A DNA stretch of 64,000 bases from CAWDMC01 sp963803295 (GTDB taxonomy: Bacteria; Acidobacteriota; Terriglobia; UBA7540), in assembly GCA_963803295.1 (NCBI GenBank), contig CAWDMC010000023.1:310001-374000 (forward strand), in the 5' to 3' direction. The notes beneath the pieces were generated by a model. It was given only the letters and a program-made list of their open reading frames with translations. It ran no database searches and had not been told where the DNA came from. Below are positions 18,666 to 27,683 of the stretch, in pieces. Each line of letters begins with the position of its first letter. The first letter of the stretch is position 1. The position numbers and the translations under genes are program-made.

Positions 18666-20027
18666 CTATGCAGGCAGAAAGATCCGGAAGCGGGCACCCC
18701 TCCCCTCATCGCTTTCCACGCGGATCCATCCGCGGTGCTCATCGACGATCTTCGAGACAATGGAGAGTCCCAGGCCGACGCCGGTTTTCTTTGTAGTAAA
18801 GAAGGGATTGAAGATCTGCTCTCGCGAAGCCCCAGGGATTCCGGGACCCGTGTCTTCGAACACGATTTCGACCCCAGTTGCTCCGTGGGAGGGGCCTGGC
18901 AGCACGCGTACGCTGAGTTTTCCGCCCTGCTCGCCCATAGCCTCATAGGCATTCAAGGCTAGATTGGTGAGAACCTGCTCCATCAGATCGGCGTCCACGG
19001 GAATTAATGGCACGGCCGGGTCGAATTGGCAGCTGACCTCGACCTTGGCCTCGGGCCAGCGATCATGGACGGCCTTCAGGGCGTGCTCGACCAACGGTAT
19101 GATCTCCTGCCGGTGCAGATCCAGTTCGAGGGGCCGCGCGAAATCGAGAAAGCGCGTCACCAGGGCGTTGAGTTTGTTAACCTCGCTCGAGATGTATCCC
19201 GCGAGTTCGATGGCAAGCGCGTCTGTCGCCGGTAATCGCCTGCCCAGCGACTCCGCCGATCCCTTGATGATCGCCAAGGGGTTGCGGATTTCGTGGGCCA
19301 GTCCGGCAGAAAGCTGGCCCAGCGCGGCCAACCGCTCCGAGCGGCGGGCTTCAGCTTGGGCCAGCGCCAGTTGACGATTGGTCTCCGCCAGTCGCTCGGC
19401 GAGCTCGCGATAGCGTTCCGCCTGGCGGCGGTTCTCCATTACAAACCGGTTCACCAAAGGGGCGGCGAGGAAGAAGAAGAGGATGCGCAAGGCGAGTTCG
19501 CTGGCCGCGCCCGGCGTCAACTCGTAGACTTTCAAGGCCGGGATCAGGAAGGAAAGATAGACGGCTGATGCAAGTGCTGTCCAAAGCAGGGTGGCTATCG
19601 GGCCGAAATACATTGCTGCGGTCACGACGGGAACGAAGAAGATCAGATAATAGCTCGAGTTGATATTCCCGCTGTGGCCCAGCACCAGTGCGGCGAGGCC
19701 AAGTTTCAGGAACACAACGTAGTAACGCCCGCGTCGGCTTGTCCATGCCAGAATACGCTGCTCGAAGATCTGGACCAACCCGATCGTGACCAGGGTCAGC
19801 TGCTTATGGATCTCCTCTGGCGGCAGGATCGCTAGTCCGACCAGAAATACCAGCCAGATGAAATCCCAGGCGAGGGTTCCCCAGGCGAAATGCGGTTTCT
19901 CGGTCGCAAGTCCGGAAGCCGTCGGGAATCTCGATTGGAGAGTCGGGGTAGGGGATTCGACGATGGTTCCTCCTTGCCGGCAGTAAGCGGAAGGCAGGAG
20001 ACTGTAGCGCCGCCCTTTAGGCGGCAC
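18666..20027 (-). CDS. Membrane sensor histidine kinase (orphan)
   Basis: About 453 residues if the GTG at 20027 is used. Five or six hydrophobic segments (residues 50-195) form an integral sensor without a periplasmic domain. A coiled-coil linker (196-235) leads to the HisKA box with phospho-accepting His245 in GLAHEIRNP, the N box NLALNAYEAM, G1 EDTGPGIP and G2 TGVGLGLSIV. The start is uncertain. GTG 20027 lies beside a hairpin and has no ribosome-binding site, while a perfect GGAGG lies inside the frame four bases before an ATC codon at 19964-19962. No response regulator is encoded nearby. The signal is unknown. Confidence 0.88.
   Translation of the reverse strand: MPPKGRRYSLLPSAYCRQGGTIVESPTPTLQSRFPTASGLATEKPHFAWGTLAWDFIWLVFLVGLAILPPEEIHKQLTLVTIGLVQIFEQRILAWTSRRGRYYVVFLKLGLAALVLGHSGNINSSYYLIFFVPVVTAAMYFGPIATLLWTALASAVYLSFLIPALKVYELTPGAASELALRILFFFLAAPLVNRFVMENRRQAERYRELAERLAETNRQLALAQAEARRSERLAALGQLSAGLAHEIRNPLAIIKGSAESLGRRLPATDALAIELAGYISSEVNKLNALVTRFLDFARPLELDLHRQEIIPLVEHALKAVHDRWPEAKVEVSCQFDPAVPLIPVDADLMEQVLTNLALNAYEAMGEQGGKLSVRVLPGPSHGATGVEIVFEDTGPGIPGASREQIFNPFFTTKKTGVGLGLSIVSKIVDEHRGWIRVESDEGRGARFRIFLPA
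20009..20025 (-). terminator. Hairpin just downstream of the GH35 gene
   Basis: GCCGCC at 20009-20014 and GGCGGC at 20020-20025 form a 6-bp stem with a 5-base loop, 35 bases past the GH35 stop codon. No T-run follows on the minus strand, so termination is uncertain. Confidence 0.3.
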
Positions 20028-20059
20028 ATGCCGGGCCGCCTAGCGCCGACTGCTCTTCA

Positions 20060-22957
20060 CTACCACTCGAACTCCACTCGCGTCCGGCGGACTGCAAACT
20101 CTTCGTAGGGACCCACACGCATCATCTTAATATGGTTAGGGGTATCCGCATAGGCCAGCACGATGGTCAGCGTATTCTTCTTGCCTTTCTTGCCGGAGCC
20201 TGTTGCTAAATAGGGTTCTGGCAAATAGAAGTCCTTCTGTGGCCCGATTATTTCATACCGGCCTACGAACTTGCCGTTCAAGTAGAGCAACGCATCGCGA
20301 TCGGCCTCGAAGGTGAGCTTCATCGGGATCTGCCAGGCCTCGTCGAGTGGATCGAGGTTAAACACAGTGCGACACCAAGTGAACTCCGGCACCAGGACCG
20401 CCGAAGCGTCGACATCACCAAGTTGTGCCTGCGACCAGCCGGCGGCTGCAAACTCAGGATCGACTTGCCGTCCACGCATGGCTGCCGGGAAGCGCTGCAA
20501 CTGCCAGGTCTCGATCGGAGTTGAGGACTGCAGATCGGCGCCGTAACTAACGTGCTCGATCCCCTTCAAATTCGCCATCCCTTCTCCAAAATTGTAAGAG
20601 CCGAAAAGCTCGTAGGCGATTTCGATGGTGTTGGCACCCTGGCGGGCATAAGCAGCCAGTGGGAACTCCGTCTGCTTCTGCGGCGGACGATTTTCCTTAT
20701 GCCGGCTGATTGCCGCCTCAGCCGCGGGCTTGCCATTCAAAAACACGCGGATCTGGTCGTCATCGAAAAGTGAAATGAACATCTTGGCTTGGCCGCTGTA
20801 GTTGAACTCGGCCTTATACTTGACGTAATTGTAAGGCGTGGGGCCCAGCTCATCGAGAGCGCGCAAGGACGTACGGGTCCAGTCGCCCGTGGCCGCCTCG
20901 AACTTCTCTATCCATGTCTCCACTTGATTCAGCGACATTGCCTGGCGCGGCAGCAGCGGCGTCGAGATAGCGAGCTCAGCCGAGCGCGAGATCCGGTCGT
21001 ATTTGAAATCCGTCAGGTCGCCTTCGATGCGGCACTTCGAAGGCGTGGCCGGGACAATCGCGGTGACCGCATGCACGCCCGGGGCAAAGTCAAGGTACAC
21101 CCAGGCTCTGCTGCCTTTAGAGCCGCTGTCGGCCAGCAGGACAGCGTCGGAGATAAACGCCACGTCAATGGGCTCCGGCTTCTGGTTCGGGTTCTCGTCC
21201 ATCTCCCGGGGTTGCGGGATCAGCCCGGCTGGGAACACGGTGGTCCAGGTATGAAGAGCCTGCTCGCGTGGCAGCGTATAGACCAGCAGGTGATCGTTGA
21301 CCAGGAAACTCCTCTGTTTGTCGGTTACCTTGTACCCGAGCACCATCGATTCATAGTCCTCATCCCAATAGCGGTAGAGGATGTCGCCGCCTTCGATGAG
21401 TGGCTCCCTTTGGGTCACAAGACTGAGCTCCATGTCACGACCCGGCTCGTCGTACAGGATCACCCAGTGGCGGTCCAGATTCACGCCGCCGGCCAGGACT
21501 TCCGCAGAGGAATAGCAGATCTGGCTGCCAGGAATGGGGACCTGCAAGGGCAGCATCTTCATTTCGCGCGGACCGATAGTGATCTCTCCCTGGCGCGGAA
21601 CCGTGATCAGGCGGTGCGTGGGGCTGTGGGGATCGGGAAAGGTCATCTTGTAACGCTGTTCGGCATTGGCGTTCTCCCGCACCAGCACGGCGCCGCTTTT
21701 GCCGCTGGCCAGCGCCGTAACGGTAACATTGGGATTCGTTGACTGAACGCCGCTCTCCGCGCTCGCGCGGACCAGTGAATTGCCCATCAAGGCGAGTGAC
21801 ATTCCGATTCCGCGCGCCGCATAATATTTTTCCCAAAGGCCGCCTGGTTCGCGAACCGGCGCGGCGTAATCGTAGGTGGTGGTCAGATTCTTTGCCGCCC
21901 AGTCGAAATTGGTGCCGCCAAAGCCCATGTAGTAGCTAAACAGGGTTCCACCCTGCTCGATTACGGTTTTGGTGATCATGTTGAGCTGGGCGCCGTTCAC
22001 CCCGTCCTGCTCCACTGAGAGCTTCCCGCCGAACTCGCTGAACCATCCACCCTGCAGTTCAGTCACGCCGACTGGCGAGTACGGTTCCTCTTTTCGCAAT
22101 CGTTGGAGTCCTGGAATAACCTCTTTGGAGATGTTCCAACGCGGATAGAAATTGCAGAAGTCGGCGACCCGTAACATCGTGGCATCCTGGTTCTGACGGA
22201 CCGGCTTGGTCCAGCAGCTGATCAAAGGGACGTTGATGCCGGAGCGCCAGGCCATATTGGCGAGTGCGTTCACATAGGCCCGCTTGCGATCTTCGGGCAG
22301 CTTCCAGAAGTCGTATTCGTTCTCCACCTGCATCATGATGATCGGTCCGTCGCGCGTGACCTGGTACCTTCCGATCACCGGTAATACCGCGTCGTACCAG
22401 TGCTGGGAGGTTTGGATGCTCCGCTGATCGTCCGAACGCAGAGGAAAGCGCTGCGCCAGAACCCAGTGCGGAAATCCACCCGCGTCCCATTCGGCGCAAA
22501 CATAAGGACCAGGGCGCACGATCATCCAGAAGCCCATCTGCTTCAATAGTTTGACGAAATCCTCGAACTCCGAGAGATCGGCCTTGCCCTCCGCCGGCTC
22601 GTGATAATTCCAGAACACATAGCTCTCAATGGTGTTGAACCCTGCGCGCTGAAACTTAAGCAGCCGGTCGCGCCACAGGTCTCGCGGGCAACGGCAATAG
22701 TGGAAACAGCCGCTCATCAGGAACACGTCTCGTCCGTTAATCGTGAAACAATGCGAGTCGTAGCGGATGATATCGGGATTATCAAAAGGTACGCCGCCCT
22801 CCGTCTGCCCTTCAGCTTCGACGCGCCTCGAAGCCGGTAGCACCCTCCTCATCCCGTCGAGACCCCCGACTCGAACCGCAAGCGGCGCCACGACAATGGA
22901 TTCCAGGAAGTCTCGACGGCTGGATTGCACGAGAAAGGTTTTCTCAGGAGGCTTCAT
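20060..22957 (-). CDS. Tat-exported family 35 glycoside hydrolase (beta-galactosidase-like)
   Basis: 965 residues from the ATG at 22957, chosen over an open frame to 23083 because it puts the Tat signal SSRRDFLESIVVAPLAVRVGG at residues 12-32. The GH35 barrel is complete: FWNYHEP at 115-121, GPYVCAEWDAGGFPHWVL at 150-167, acid/base Glu214 in VENEYD and probable nucleophile Glu300 in VTELQGGW. C-terminal jelly-roll domains follow, with galactose-binding-type strands near residues 770-950 (DDQIRVFLNGK, LLYLNGKFVGRYE). It should release beta-linked galactose from exported or polymeric substrates in the periplasm. Residues 455-655 are an extra beta-sandwich region common in larger bacterial GH35 enzymes. 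The next gene on the strand is the kinase, 33 bp away. Confidence 0.92.
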   Translation of the reverse strand: MKPPEKTFLVQSSRRDFLESIVVAPLAVRVGGLDGMRRVLPASRRVEAEGQTEGGVPFDNPDIIRYDSHCFTINGRDVFLMSGCFHYCRCPRDLWRDRLLKFQRAGFNTIESYVFWNYHEPAEGKADLSEFEDFVKLLKQMGFWMIVRPGPYVCAEWDAGGFPHWVLAQRFPLRSDDQRSIQTSQHWYDAVLPVIGRYQVTRDGPIIMMQVENEYDFWKLPEDRKRAYVNALANMAWRSGINVPLISCWTKPVRQNQDATMLRVADFCNFYPRWNISKEVIPGLQRLRKEEPYSPVGVTELQGGWFSEFGGKLSVEQDGVNGAQLNMITKTVIEQGGTLFSYYMGFGGTNFDWAAKNLTTTYDYAAPVREPGGLWEKYYAARGIGMSLALMGNSLVRASAESGVQSTNPNVTVTALASGKSGAVLVRENANAEQRYKMTFPDPHSPTHRLITVPRQGEITIGPREMKMLPLQVPIPGSQICYSSAEVLAGGVNLDRHWVILYDEPGRDMELSLVTQREPLIEGGDILYRYWDEDYESMVLGYKVTDKQRSFLVNDHLLVYTLPREQALHTWTTVFPAGLIPQPREMDENPNQKPEPIDVAFISDAVLLADSGSKGSRAWVYLDFAPGVHAVTAIVPATPSKCRIEGDLTDFKYDRISRSAELAISTPLLPRQAMSLNQVETWIEKFEAATGDWTRTSLRALDELGPTPYNYVKYKAEFNYSGQAKMFISLFDDDQIRVFLNGKPAAEAAISRHKENRPPQKQTEFPLAAYARQGANTIEIAYELFGSYNFGEGMANLKGIEHVSYGADLQSSTPIETWQLQRFPAAMRGRQVDPEFAAAGWSQAQLGDVDASAVLVPEFTWCRTVFNLDPLDEAWQIPMKLTFEADRDALLYLNGKFVGRYEIIGPQKDFYLPEPYLATGSGKKGKKNTLTIVLAYADTPNHIKMMRVGPYEEFAVRRTRVEFEW

Positions 22958-23190
22958 CGACGGCTCTCTTTCTGGTCGCAGTGACGGTAGCCGGGTCACT
23001 TCGGAGGCTGAGAGGGATTGCAGCTCCTGGCGGCGTAAAGGATCTTGACAGAAGAATCTAGCGGAAATCAGGTGGGAAAACAACGGCAGATCCGGGCATA
23101 TGCCGATTGCAGCATTCGGCTCGTCACCTCTGGGCTCCCCCAGTTAGAAGAGCGCAGGTTCGAGCTTTGTAAAGGTACCCGCAAAAGCAA

Positions 23191-23216
23191 GGGGCCGGCG
23201 TTTAGCGCCGGCCCCC
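23191..23216 (-). terminator. Strong GC hairpin downstream of the DksA/TraR-like gene
   Basis: GGGGCCGGCG (23191-23200) and CGCCGGCCCC (23206-23215) form a perfect 10-bp stem with a 5-base loop, 26 bases past the stop of the minus-strand zinc-finger gene. The following minus-strand bases contain TTGCTTTTGC, a weak T-tract. Confidence 0.6.
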
Positions 23217-23241
23217 AAACTGATGCGTGCTAACCCACAAC

Positions 23242-23586
23242 TTAGTTTCTGGAACGGAGCTCTTGGCAAGGAACGCAGTAACGGGCCCAGGGAAGCGCCT
23301 TCAAACGGTTAGGATTGATCTCCTCCCCGCAATCTTCGCATTCCCCATACTTGCCGGTTTTCACCCTCTCAAGGGCGTGATCGATTTCCTTGATCATCTG
23401 AGCTCGCATCTCGAGAGTAGCCGCGGTCACGTCTTGCTCCAGCGTCTTCACCGCGAACTCAACAGCGTCAGGCGATTGAACACTATCGGCGAGGTTGCCG
23501 TGGCGTCCAGTTGCAACCAGTTCGTCGCGCTTCTTCAGGAGAAGCTTTCGAAACGGATCTTTTCGGATTTTGAGTGTAGTAGGCAT
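23242..23586 (-). CDS. DksA/TraR-type zinc-finger protein
   Basis: 114 residues. A coiled-coil N-terminal half (FRKLLLKKRDELV, then EMRAQMIKEIDHALERVKTG) is followed by a C4 zinc finger, CEDC at about 83-86 and CVPC at about 104-107, with the family linkers GKYGECEDCGEEI and RLKALPWARYC. DksA-type proteins bind in the RNA polymerase secondary channel and modulate initiation. This short version, common in Acidobacteria and delta-proteobacteria, could be a DksA paralogue or a CarD-independent regulator. The tip of the coiled coil lacks an obvious DxxDxA motif, so ppGpp-like DksA activity is not assured. It is monocistronic, with its own promoter and hairpin. Confidence 0.88.
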   Translation of the reverse strand: MPTTLKIRKDPFRKLLLKKRDELVATGRHGNLADSVQSPDAVEFAVKTLEQDVTAATLEMRAQMIKEIDHALERVKTGKYGECEDCGEEINPNRLKALPWARYCVPCQELRSRN

Positions 23587-23923
23587 TCATGGCCACCCGG
23601 TATGGATTCTTTTGTCTATTTTCGTCTAACGAAACGTCAGATGATAGCACGACCTCTAAGGTTGCACAAAAGTTTCTATAGGGGGACAAAAGGTTAATAC
23701 AGTGAAGGGTAAGGGTCTCACGAGCAGTACGCGGCGCGAACCACGGGCACGGACCATGAAGTCCACTGGTGAGGCTTCGCCCCATCAAGCTGCCGGCCAG
23801 CTCTGTTGTCACTTGGGCCATTCTCAGGTGAATACATGCCGGTGATCCTGTATCACTAGCTTTGCCAAAAGCCGGAAAATGCTATTGACAGTCGGCCTTC
23901 GAAGCGCGGACAGTTGAGATGCC
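23587..23923. other. Intergenic region, 337 bp, divergent promoters
   Basis: Separates the minus-strand zinc-finger gene and plus-strand rlmB. A promoter pair for the former is annotated at 23641-23669. On the plus strand only an isolated TTGACA at 23885 was seen, without a matching -10. Minus-strand open frames here are overlapping shadows. Confidence 0.45.
23641..23669 (-). promoter_or_regulatory. Candidate sigma-70 promoter for the DksA/TraR-like gene
   Basis: On the minus strand TTGTGC (23669-23664), a 17-base spacer and TATCAT (23646-23641) are well spaced, about 55 bases before the start codon at 23586. Confidence 0.5.
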
Positions 23924-24775
23924 ATGAGCAAGCGTGCAACCAACGCCCTCGATTCGATTTATGGGATCAATGCGGTTCGTGAAGCGATTGGGGCGCGACC
24001 CGTGGACTACATTTTGGTGGCCGAAGGCCAGCACGGCTCTCGCCTGCAGGAGTTGATTGATGCTGGGCGAAAAGCTGGCATCTCGGTTCGATTTGCCCCG
24101 CGAGCGGCGCTTGAGCGTGCGGCCGGGACGGGTCAGCATCAGAACGTTGTAGCCATTTGCGCTGCCAAGGCGTACGCGGATCTCGATTCCTTGCTTGAAA
24201 AGGCGCCTAAACCCGAGTTCCTTGTCGCGTTGGATGGCGTCGAGGACCCGGCCAATCTGGGTGCGGTGGTCCGATCGGCCGTGGCGGCCGGGGCCCATGG
24301 GATTGTGATTCCTGAACGTCGTGCCGCCGGACTCTCCCCGGCCGTCGCCAAGTCCGCTGCTGGGGCCCTGGAGCACATTGCCGTGGCCCGTGTGGGCAAC
24401 TTGGTTCGTACTCTAGTGACCCTCAAAGAAAAAGGTCTTTGGATATATGGGTTTGAAGCGACGGCTGCCAAATCTTACCTCGATCTGGACTACTCCGGCC
24501 CTTGTGCCCTGGTAATGGGTGGTGAGAGTCTTGGCATCCACCGCCTGGTACGCGAGGCTTGCGACGAACTGGCCCGCATTCCACTTTACGGACCAGTTGA
24601 ATCGCTCAATGTTTCAGTAGCTTCCGGCATTGTGCTTTACGAAGCCGCTCGCCAGAGGTCGCACAAGAAGGCTCCGCGTGACGAAGCCCTTTACCCGGAA
24701 AAGCGAGCAGATCAGGAAGAGTCCGAAGAATTTCCAGACCCGGCAACGCCGTTTTCGCCCGGCTCATCTCACTGA
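23924..24775 (+). CDS. rlmB: 23S rRNA 2'-O-ribose methyltransferase (TrmH/RlmB, SpoU family)
   Basis: 283 residues. An N-terminal substrate-binding domain begins IYGINAVREAI (12-22), the RlmB/TrmH arrangement. The SPOUT knot follows with all three motifs: motif 1 DPANLGAVVRSA (Asn and Arg catalytic), motif 2 ALVMGGESLGIHRLV and motif 3 SLNVSVASGIVLYE. It transfers a methyl group from S-adenosylmethionine to a ribose in rRNA, G2251 in E. coli. The last 35 residues are a charged, disordered-looking tail rich in Glu, Arg and Pro, longer than in most RlmB. The next gene starts 147 bp downstream. The family is certain; the target base is by analogy. Confidence 0.92.
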   Translation: MSKRATNALDSIYGINAVREAIGARPVDYILVAEGQHGSRLQELIDAGRKAGISVRFAPRAALERAAGTGQHQNVVAICAAKAYADLDSLLEKAPKPEFLVALDGVEDPANLGAVVRSAVAAGAHGIVIPERRAAGLSPAVAKSAAGALEHIAVARVGNLVRTLVTLKEKGLWIYGFEATAAKSYLDLDYSGPCALVMGGESLGIHRLVREACDELARIPLYGPVESLNVSVASGIVLYEAARQRSHKKAPRDEALYPEKRADQEESEEFPDPATPFSPGSSH

Positions 24776-24922
24776 GGGGTCGTCGGGCGTCGCAGCGTCG
24801 CCGTTTATGGGGAAGTGCGGGAAGGCTGCCGTAGCCGGTTGCCGGGGCGGCGTGACGATGCCATGGCCATGCCGCAAGCACTGCAAAGACAACTGCTAGG
24901 TCGGGAGTGAAGGAGCATATCG

Positions 24923-26089
24923 ATGTTACCGAAGCGCACCACCAGCCTGATACACGCATCGAGAACGAAGTTCGCTCCAGCCGCTATTCTCTTGATTGGA
25001 ATAGCCGCTATCGCGCTTTACGGCCAAGCCGGCCAGGACAGTGTCACGGGCGGTTCGCCGATCCTAAAGTCGAAGTCGAGTCCGAGCACGGAGCAGCCGC
25101 AGAGTAGGATTAAGGTGACGGCGCCGATTGTCACTGCTCCGGTCATTGTGCAGGACTCCTCGGGGCAGTATGTCTATGATTTGCAGGAGAAAGACTTCAA
25201 GGTTTTCGACGAGGGCACTCCCCAAACGATCACTCGGGTAGAGGCGGCGATGGATCCGGTATCGGTAGTGATCGTGGTCCAGGCCAGCGATTCAACGGCG
25301 CCGCTGCTCGACCAAATTAGGCCATTGGGCTCGGTGTTTTCGGGCCTTATGTTGGGCGATAAGGGCGAAGCTGCGGTGATCTTCTACAGCGACCGCGTGC
25401 AGTTGGCGCAGGATTTTTCGAACGACCCGGAAAAACTAAAGAAGACATTCGGAGAAGTCGCTTCTACCGGTAAGGGACAACACCTGAACGACGCTCTGGC
25501 CAGGGCCATTAACATGCTAGGCCAGCGTCCCAACGCCGGGCGCCGTTTGATCGTTGTTTTTTCGGATACATCCGACCACGGCAGCAACACTTCGGCGGAC
25601 GAAATCGTTCGATTGGCCACGCACGACGAAGTGACCATCTACGGACTCGGTTTCAGTGGCTTTGAAGCGTTAATGAAGAAAAGGCCGGGATATCAGGCGC
25701 CGAATCCTATTAATCAAGCCGGCGCGCGTCCTTCGCCGCCAGGAGTGGTCGCAACGCCCACTGTTCTCGACAACATCTATAACACTCCCATTCCGGCAGG
25801 TTCGATTGCCGAGGCTGCGGGCGAGGAAGTCCGCTCCACCGTACTGCACAACCATTTGGAATCGTATGCCGACTACACGGGCGGAGTGTTCTACTCGCAT
25901 TGGAAAGGACACAAACTGCAGGATCAGCTAAGCGCTATCTCCAAGGAAATCCAAAGCCAGTACGAGCTTGCCTACGCACCGAACGATTTCGGCCAGACGG
26001 GCTTCCATCGCATCGAGATCCAGGTCGATCGTCCTGGCGTGACCATAAGAACGCGAGCAGGCTATTTCGTTCCGGAAAAGAAACCGTGA
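24923..26089 (+). CDS. Secreted VWFA-related protein (acidobacterial type)
   Basis: 388 residues; an AAGGAG at about 24910 supports the ATG at 24923. An N-terminal hydrophobic signal (AAILLIGIAAIALYGQA) is followed by the leader typical of this family, APVIVQDSSGQYVYDLQEKDFKVFDEG, where a threonine-free gap precedes the von Willebrand fold. The MIDAS is degenerate: strand 1 reads VVIVVQASDS rather than DxSxS, though VVFSDTSDHGS supplies a later Asp. The central insertion at about 250-290 is Pro/Gly rich. Members are abundant in Acidobacteria; function is unknown, presumably extracytoplasmic protein binding. A more divergent relative is encoded at 61250-62185. Confidence 0.87.
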   Translation: MLPKRTTSLIHASRTKFAPAAILLIGIAAIALYGQAGQDSVTGGSPILKSKSSPSTEQPQSRIKVTAPIVTAPVIVQDSSGQYVYDLQEKDFKVFDEGTPQTITRVEAAMDPVSVVIVVQASDSTAPLLDQIRPLGSVFSGLMLGDKGEAAVIFYSDRVQLAQDFSNDPEKLKKTFGEVASTGKGQHLNDALARAINMLGQRPNAGRRLIVVFSDTSDHGSNTSADEIVRLATHDEVTIYGLGFSGFEALMKKRPGYQAPNPINQAGARPSPPGVVATPTVLDNIYNTPIPAGSIAEAAGEEVRSTVLHNHLESYADYTGGVFYSHWKGHKLQDQLSAISKEIQSQYELAYAPNDFGQTGFHRIEIQVDRPGVTIRTRAGYFVPEKKP

Positions 26090-26166
26090 CCGAATACCCG
26101 GCACGACTGCCCTAGCCATTGCGGTGGTACCGACGCCGAACCCGGGCTATAAGGCCGCCTTACAGT

Positions 26167-26691
26167 TTACCGGTAGTCCTCGTACCCGTAGACCTCGATT
26201 TGCCGGCCTGACTTCAAATCAATCTGAGCCAGATACGGCCGCATCGGCAACGGACGCACCCTCATTATCAGCACCTGTGTCTCCGCTCCATCGTTAAAGA
26301 CCACCGTGAAATAGCGATTCTCCTTGAAGTGCTTGCCCGGAGGACGGACTTTCCACATCAGCTTCATCTTGCGGATCTCGCTTGGTACGTCGGGACGATA
26401 TTGCATTGTCTTAATGGAGGTGTAAGGGATTGTGAGGGGGGAATTTCCACACTGGAAGTTGAGTGCCTGATCGGTGATTTGCAAATCGCCCCAACAACCG
26501 GGTTGGAGATCGACCGTTCCGCCGACGTAAGTGAAGTGCGAGTCGCTCTCTTTCTGCTTGGGACGGCCCTGCGCGGTGCTCGCCAGCAAGATGGCCGTCG
26601 CCACGCAGGCGAGAATGGCTGGAAAATCCGGCCGCAAAAGCCAGTGGCACCTCTTCCGGCCTAGCGCGATCAGTTTATGTGACTGGATCAT
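26167..26691 (-). CDS. Exported hypothetical protein
   Basis: 174 residues. A basic N-terminus and hydrophobic segment (FPAILACVATAILLAS, about 24-39) indicate a signal peptide or anchor. The mature part looks like an all-beta PH-like domain: TVDLQPGCWGDLQIT, LTIPYTSIKTMQYRP and RYFTVVFNDG-ETQVLIMRV. That resembles small acidobacterial proteins that use a PH-like fold, but I do not recognise a named family. It has one Cys pair (in GCWGDL and FQCGNS) that could form a disulphide. It is convergent with the VWFA gene and follows the TonB-like gene, from which a terminator separates it. Confidence 0.7.
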   Translation of the reverse strand: MIQSHKLIALGRKRCHWLLRPDFPAILACVATAILLASTAQGRPKQKESDSHFTYVGGTVDLQPGCWGDLQITDQALNFQCGNSPLTIPYTSIKTMQYRPDVPSEIRKMKLMWKVRPPGKHFKENRYFTVVFNDGAETQVLIMRVRPLPMRPYLAQIDLKSGRQIEVYGYEDYR

Positions 26692-26725
26692 AGGTCAAGA
26701 CGTCTCCGGAGCGCCGACAGAAGAT

Positions 26726-26750
26726 AAAAACCCCGCAAATAAGCGCGGGG
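26726..26750 (-). terminator. Rho-independent terminator of the TonB-domain gene
   Basis: On the minus strand CCCCGC and GCGGGG (26745-26750 with 26731-26736) form a 6-bp GC stem with an 8-base loop, followed directly by five T residues (26730-26726). It lies about 150 bases past the stop codon at 26903. Confidence 0.75.
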
Positions 26751-26902
26751 TCGACGCGACTTCTGTTCGGGAATCACGAGCCCGCCATCCGGAAGCAGTA
26801 TGCCGACAACCGGACCGGCGCAAGGCATATTGCGAATACCCTCCGTTCGATTCGACCGTTCGCTCCTTCGGATGCCGAAATCCAGGGGAATGCCGCCAGC
26901 AG

Positions 26903-27637
26903 TTACTGGCTGCTCGACTCGACTGCGGACAGAGTGGGGCTCCCTTCCGCCGGCAGGTGCACGTCCACGGTGAGATACCATGGTACCGCGTGATTTCCCC
27001 ACCGGGCAGGCTTGAACGTCCAGTTCGTGATTTCCTTCTTGGCCGCCTCGACAAGCCCGGCCGGTCCGGAGACAAGATCTGAGTCAATCGCCTGCCCGGC
27101 ATCATTCACCAGGACGCGCAACCGAACAGTGTGCCGGACTGATTCGGGTCCTGGCGGAGCCGCAGGTGCACTCACTAATTCTGGTGGATGAACGCGGAGT
27201 CTCAGGTCGGCTTCCGCGGTCGGAGGCAACTGCTGCGGATCACGGACGTGCAACGTGAACTTCACATCGACGAAGGTCTCGAAGGGCCCCATCTCTCTTT
27301 GGTCTGGCGGAGAATACTTCCATGTCTGGATGGCTTCGATAGCGGCCATGGCGAGGAACGGATGTCCCTTTATCACGTGTGTACTCACAACCTGCCCGTC
27401 CTTGGTCACGCGGATTTCAAGCCGGACAGCGCCTTGGATGTAATTTACCTTGGCGAGCACAGGGTAACGGGGCTTTACCTCATGCACCACCATCTTCGCG
27501 GCTTTCTTGCTGTCGATAAAGTGAAACTGGGGTGGCAGGGCGAGGTCCTGTACAACCCACCCAGGGACAAGCATCAGAAGCAACAGCAGCGGACAGAGCA
27601 GACGCAGGATGGACCGATATTGGCACTTCCCGGCCAT
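26903..27637 (-). CDS. Secreted/anchored protein with two TonB C-terminal domains
   Basis: 244 residues. The hydrophobic N-terminus (ILRLLCPLLLLLMLVPGWVV) is a membrane anchor or signal. Two TonB_C-type units follow. The first (about 50-130) has KPRYPVLAKVNYIQGAVRLE and ends AIQTWKYSPP; the second (about 165-235) has TVRLRVLVNDAGQAID and ends ITNWTFKPARW. The proline-rich periplasm-spanning linker of classical TonB is missing, and no ExbB/ExbD genes are adjacent. TonB_C-only proteins are common in Acidobacteria alongside Oar receptors, and it may contact such receptors. Whether it transduces energy is open. It is upstream of the exported hypothetical gene, with a terminator between. Confidence 0.82.
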   Translation of the reverse strand: MAGKCQYRSILRLLCPLLLLLMLVPGWVVQDLALPPQFHFIDSKKAAKMVVHEVKPRYPVLAKVNYIQGAVRLEIRVTKDGQVVSTHVIKGHPFLAMAAIEAIQTWKYSPPDQREMGPFETFVDVKFTLHVRDPQQLPPTAEADLRLRVHPPELVSAPAAPPGPESVRHTVRLRVLVNDAGQAIDSDLVSGPAGLVEAAKKEITNWTFKPARWGNHAVPWYLTVDVHLPAEGSPTLSAVESSSQ

Positions 27638-27683
27638 CCTTCATCTCCATTTTTGCGTGACTTGCATAAGGCTCTTGTCAAGC

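Noticed and set aside
20789..21742. Long open frame antisense to the GH35 gene
   Set aside because: Typical GC-rich shadow frame: no domain, no ribosome-binding site and amino acid use mirroring the GH35 codons.
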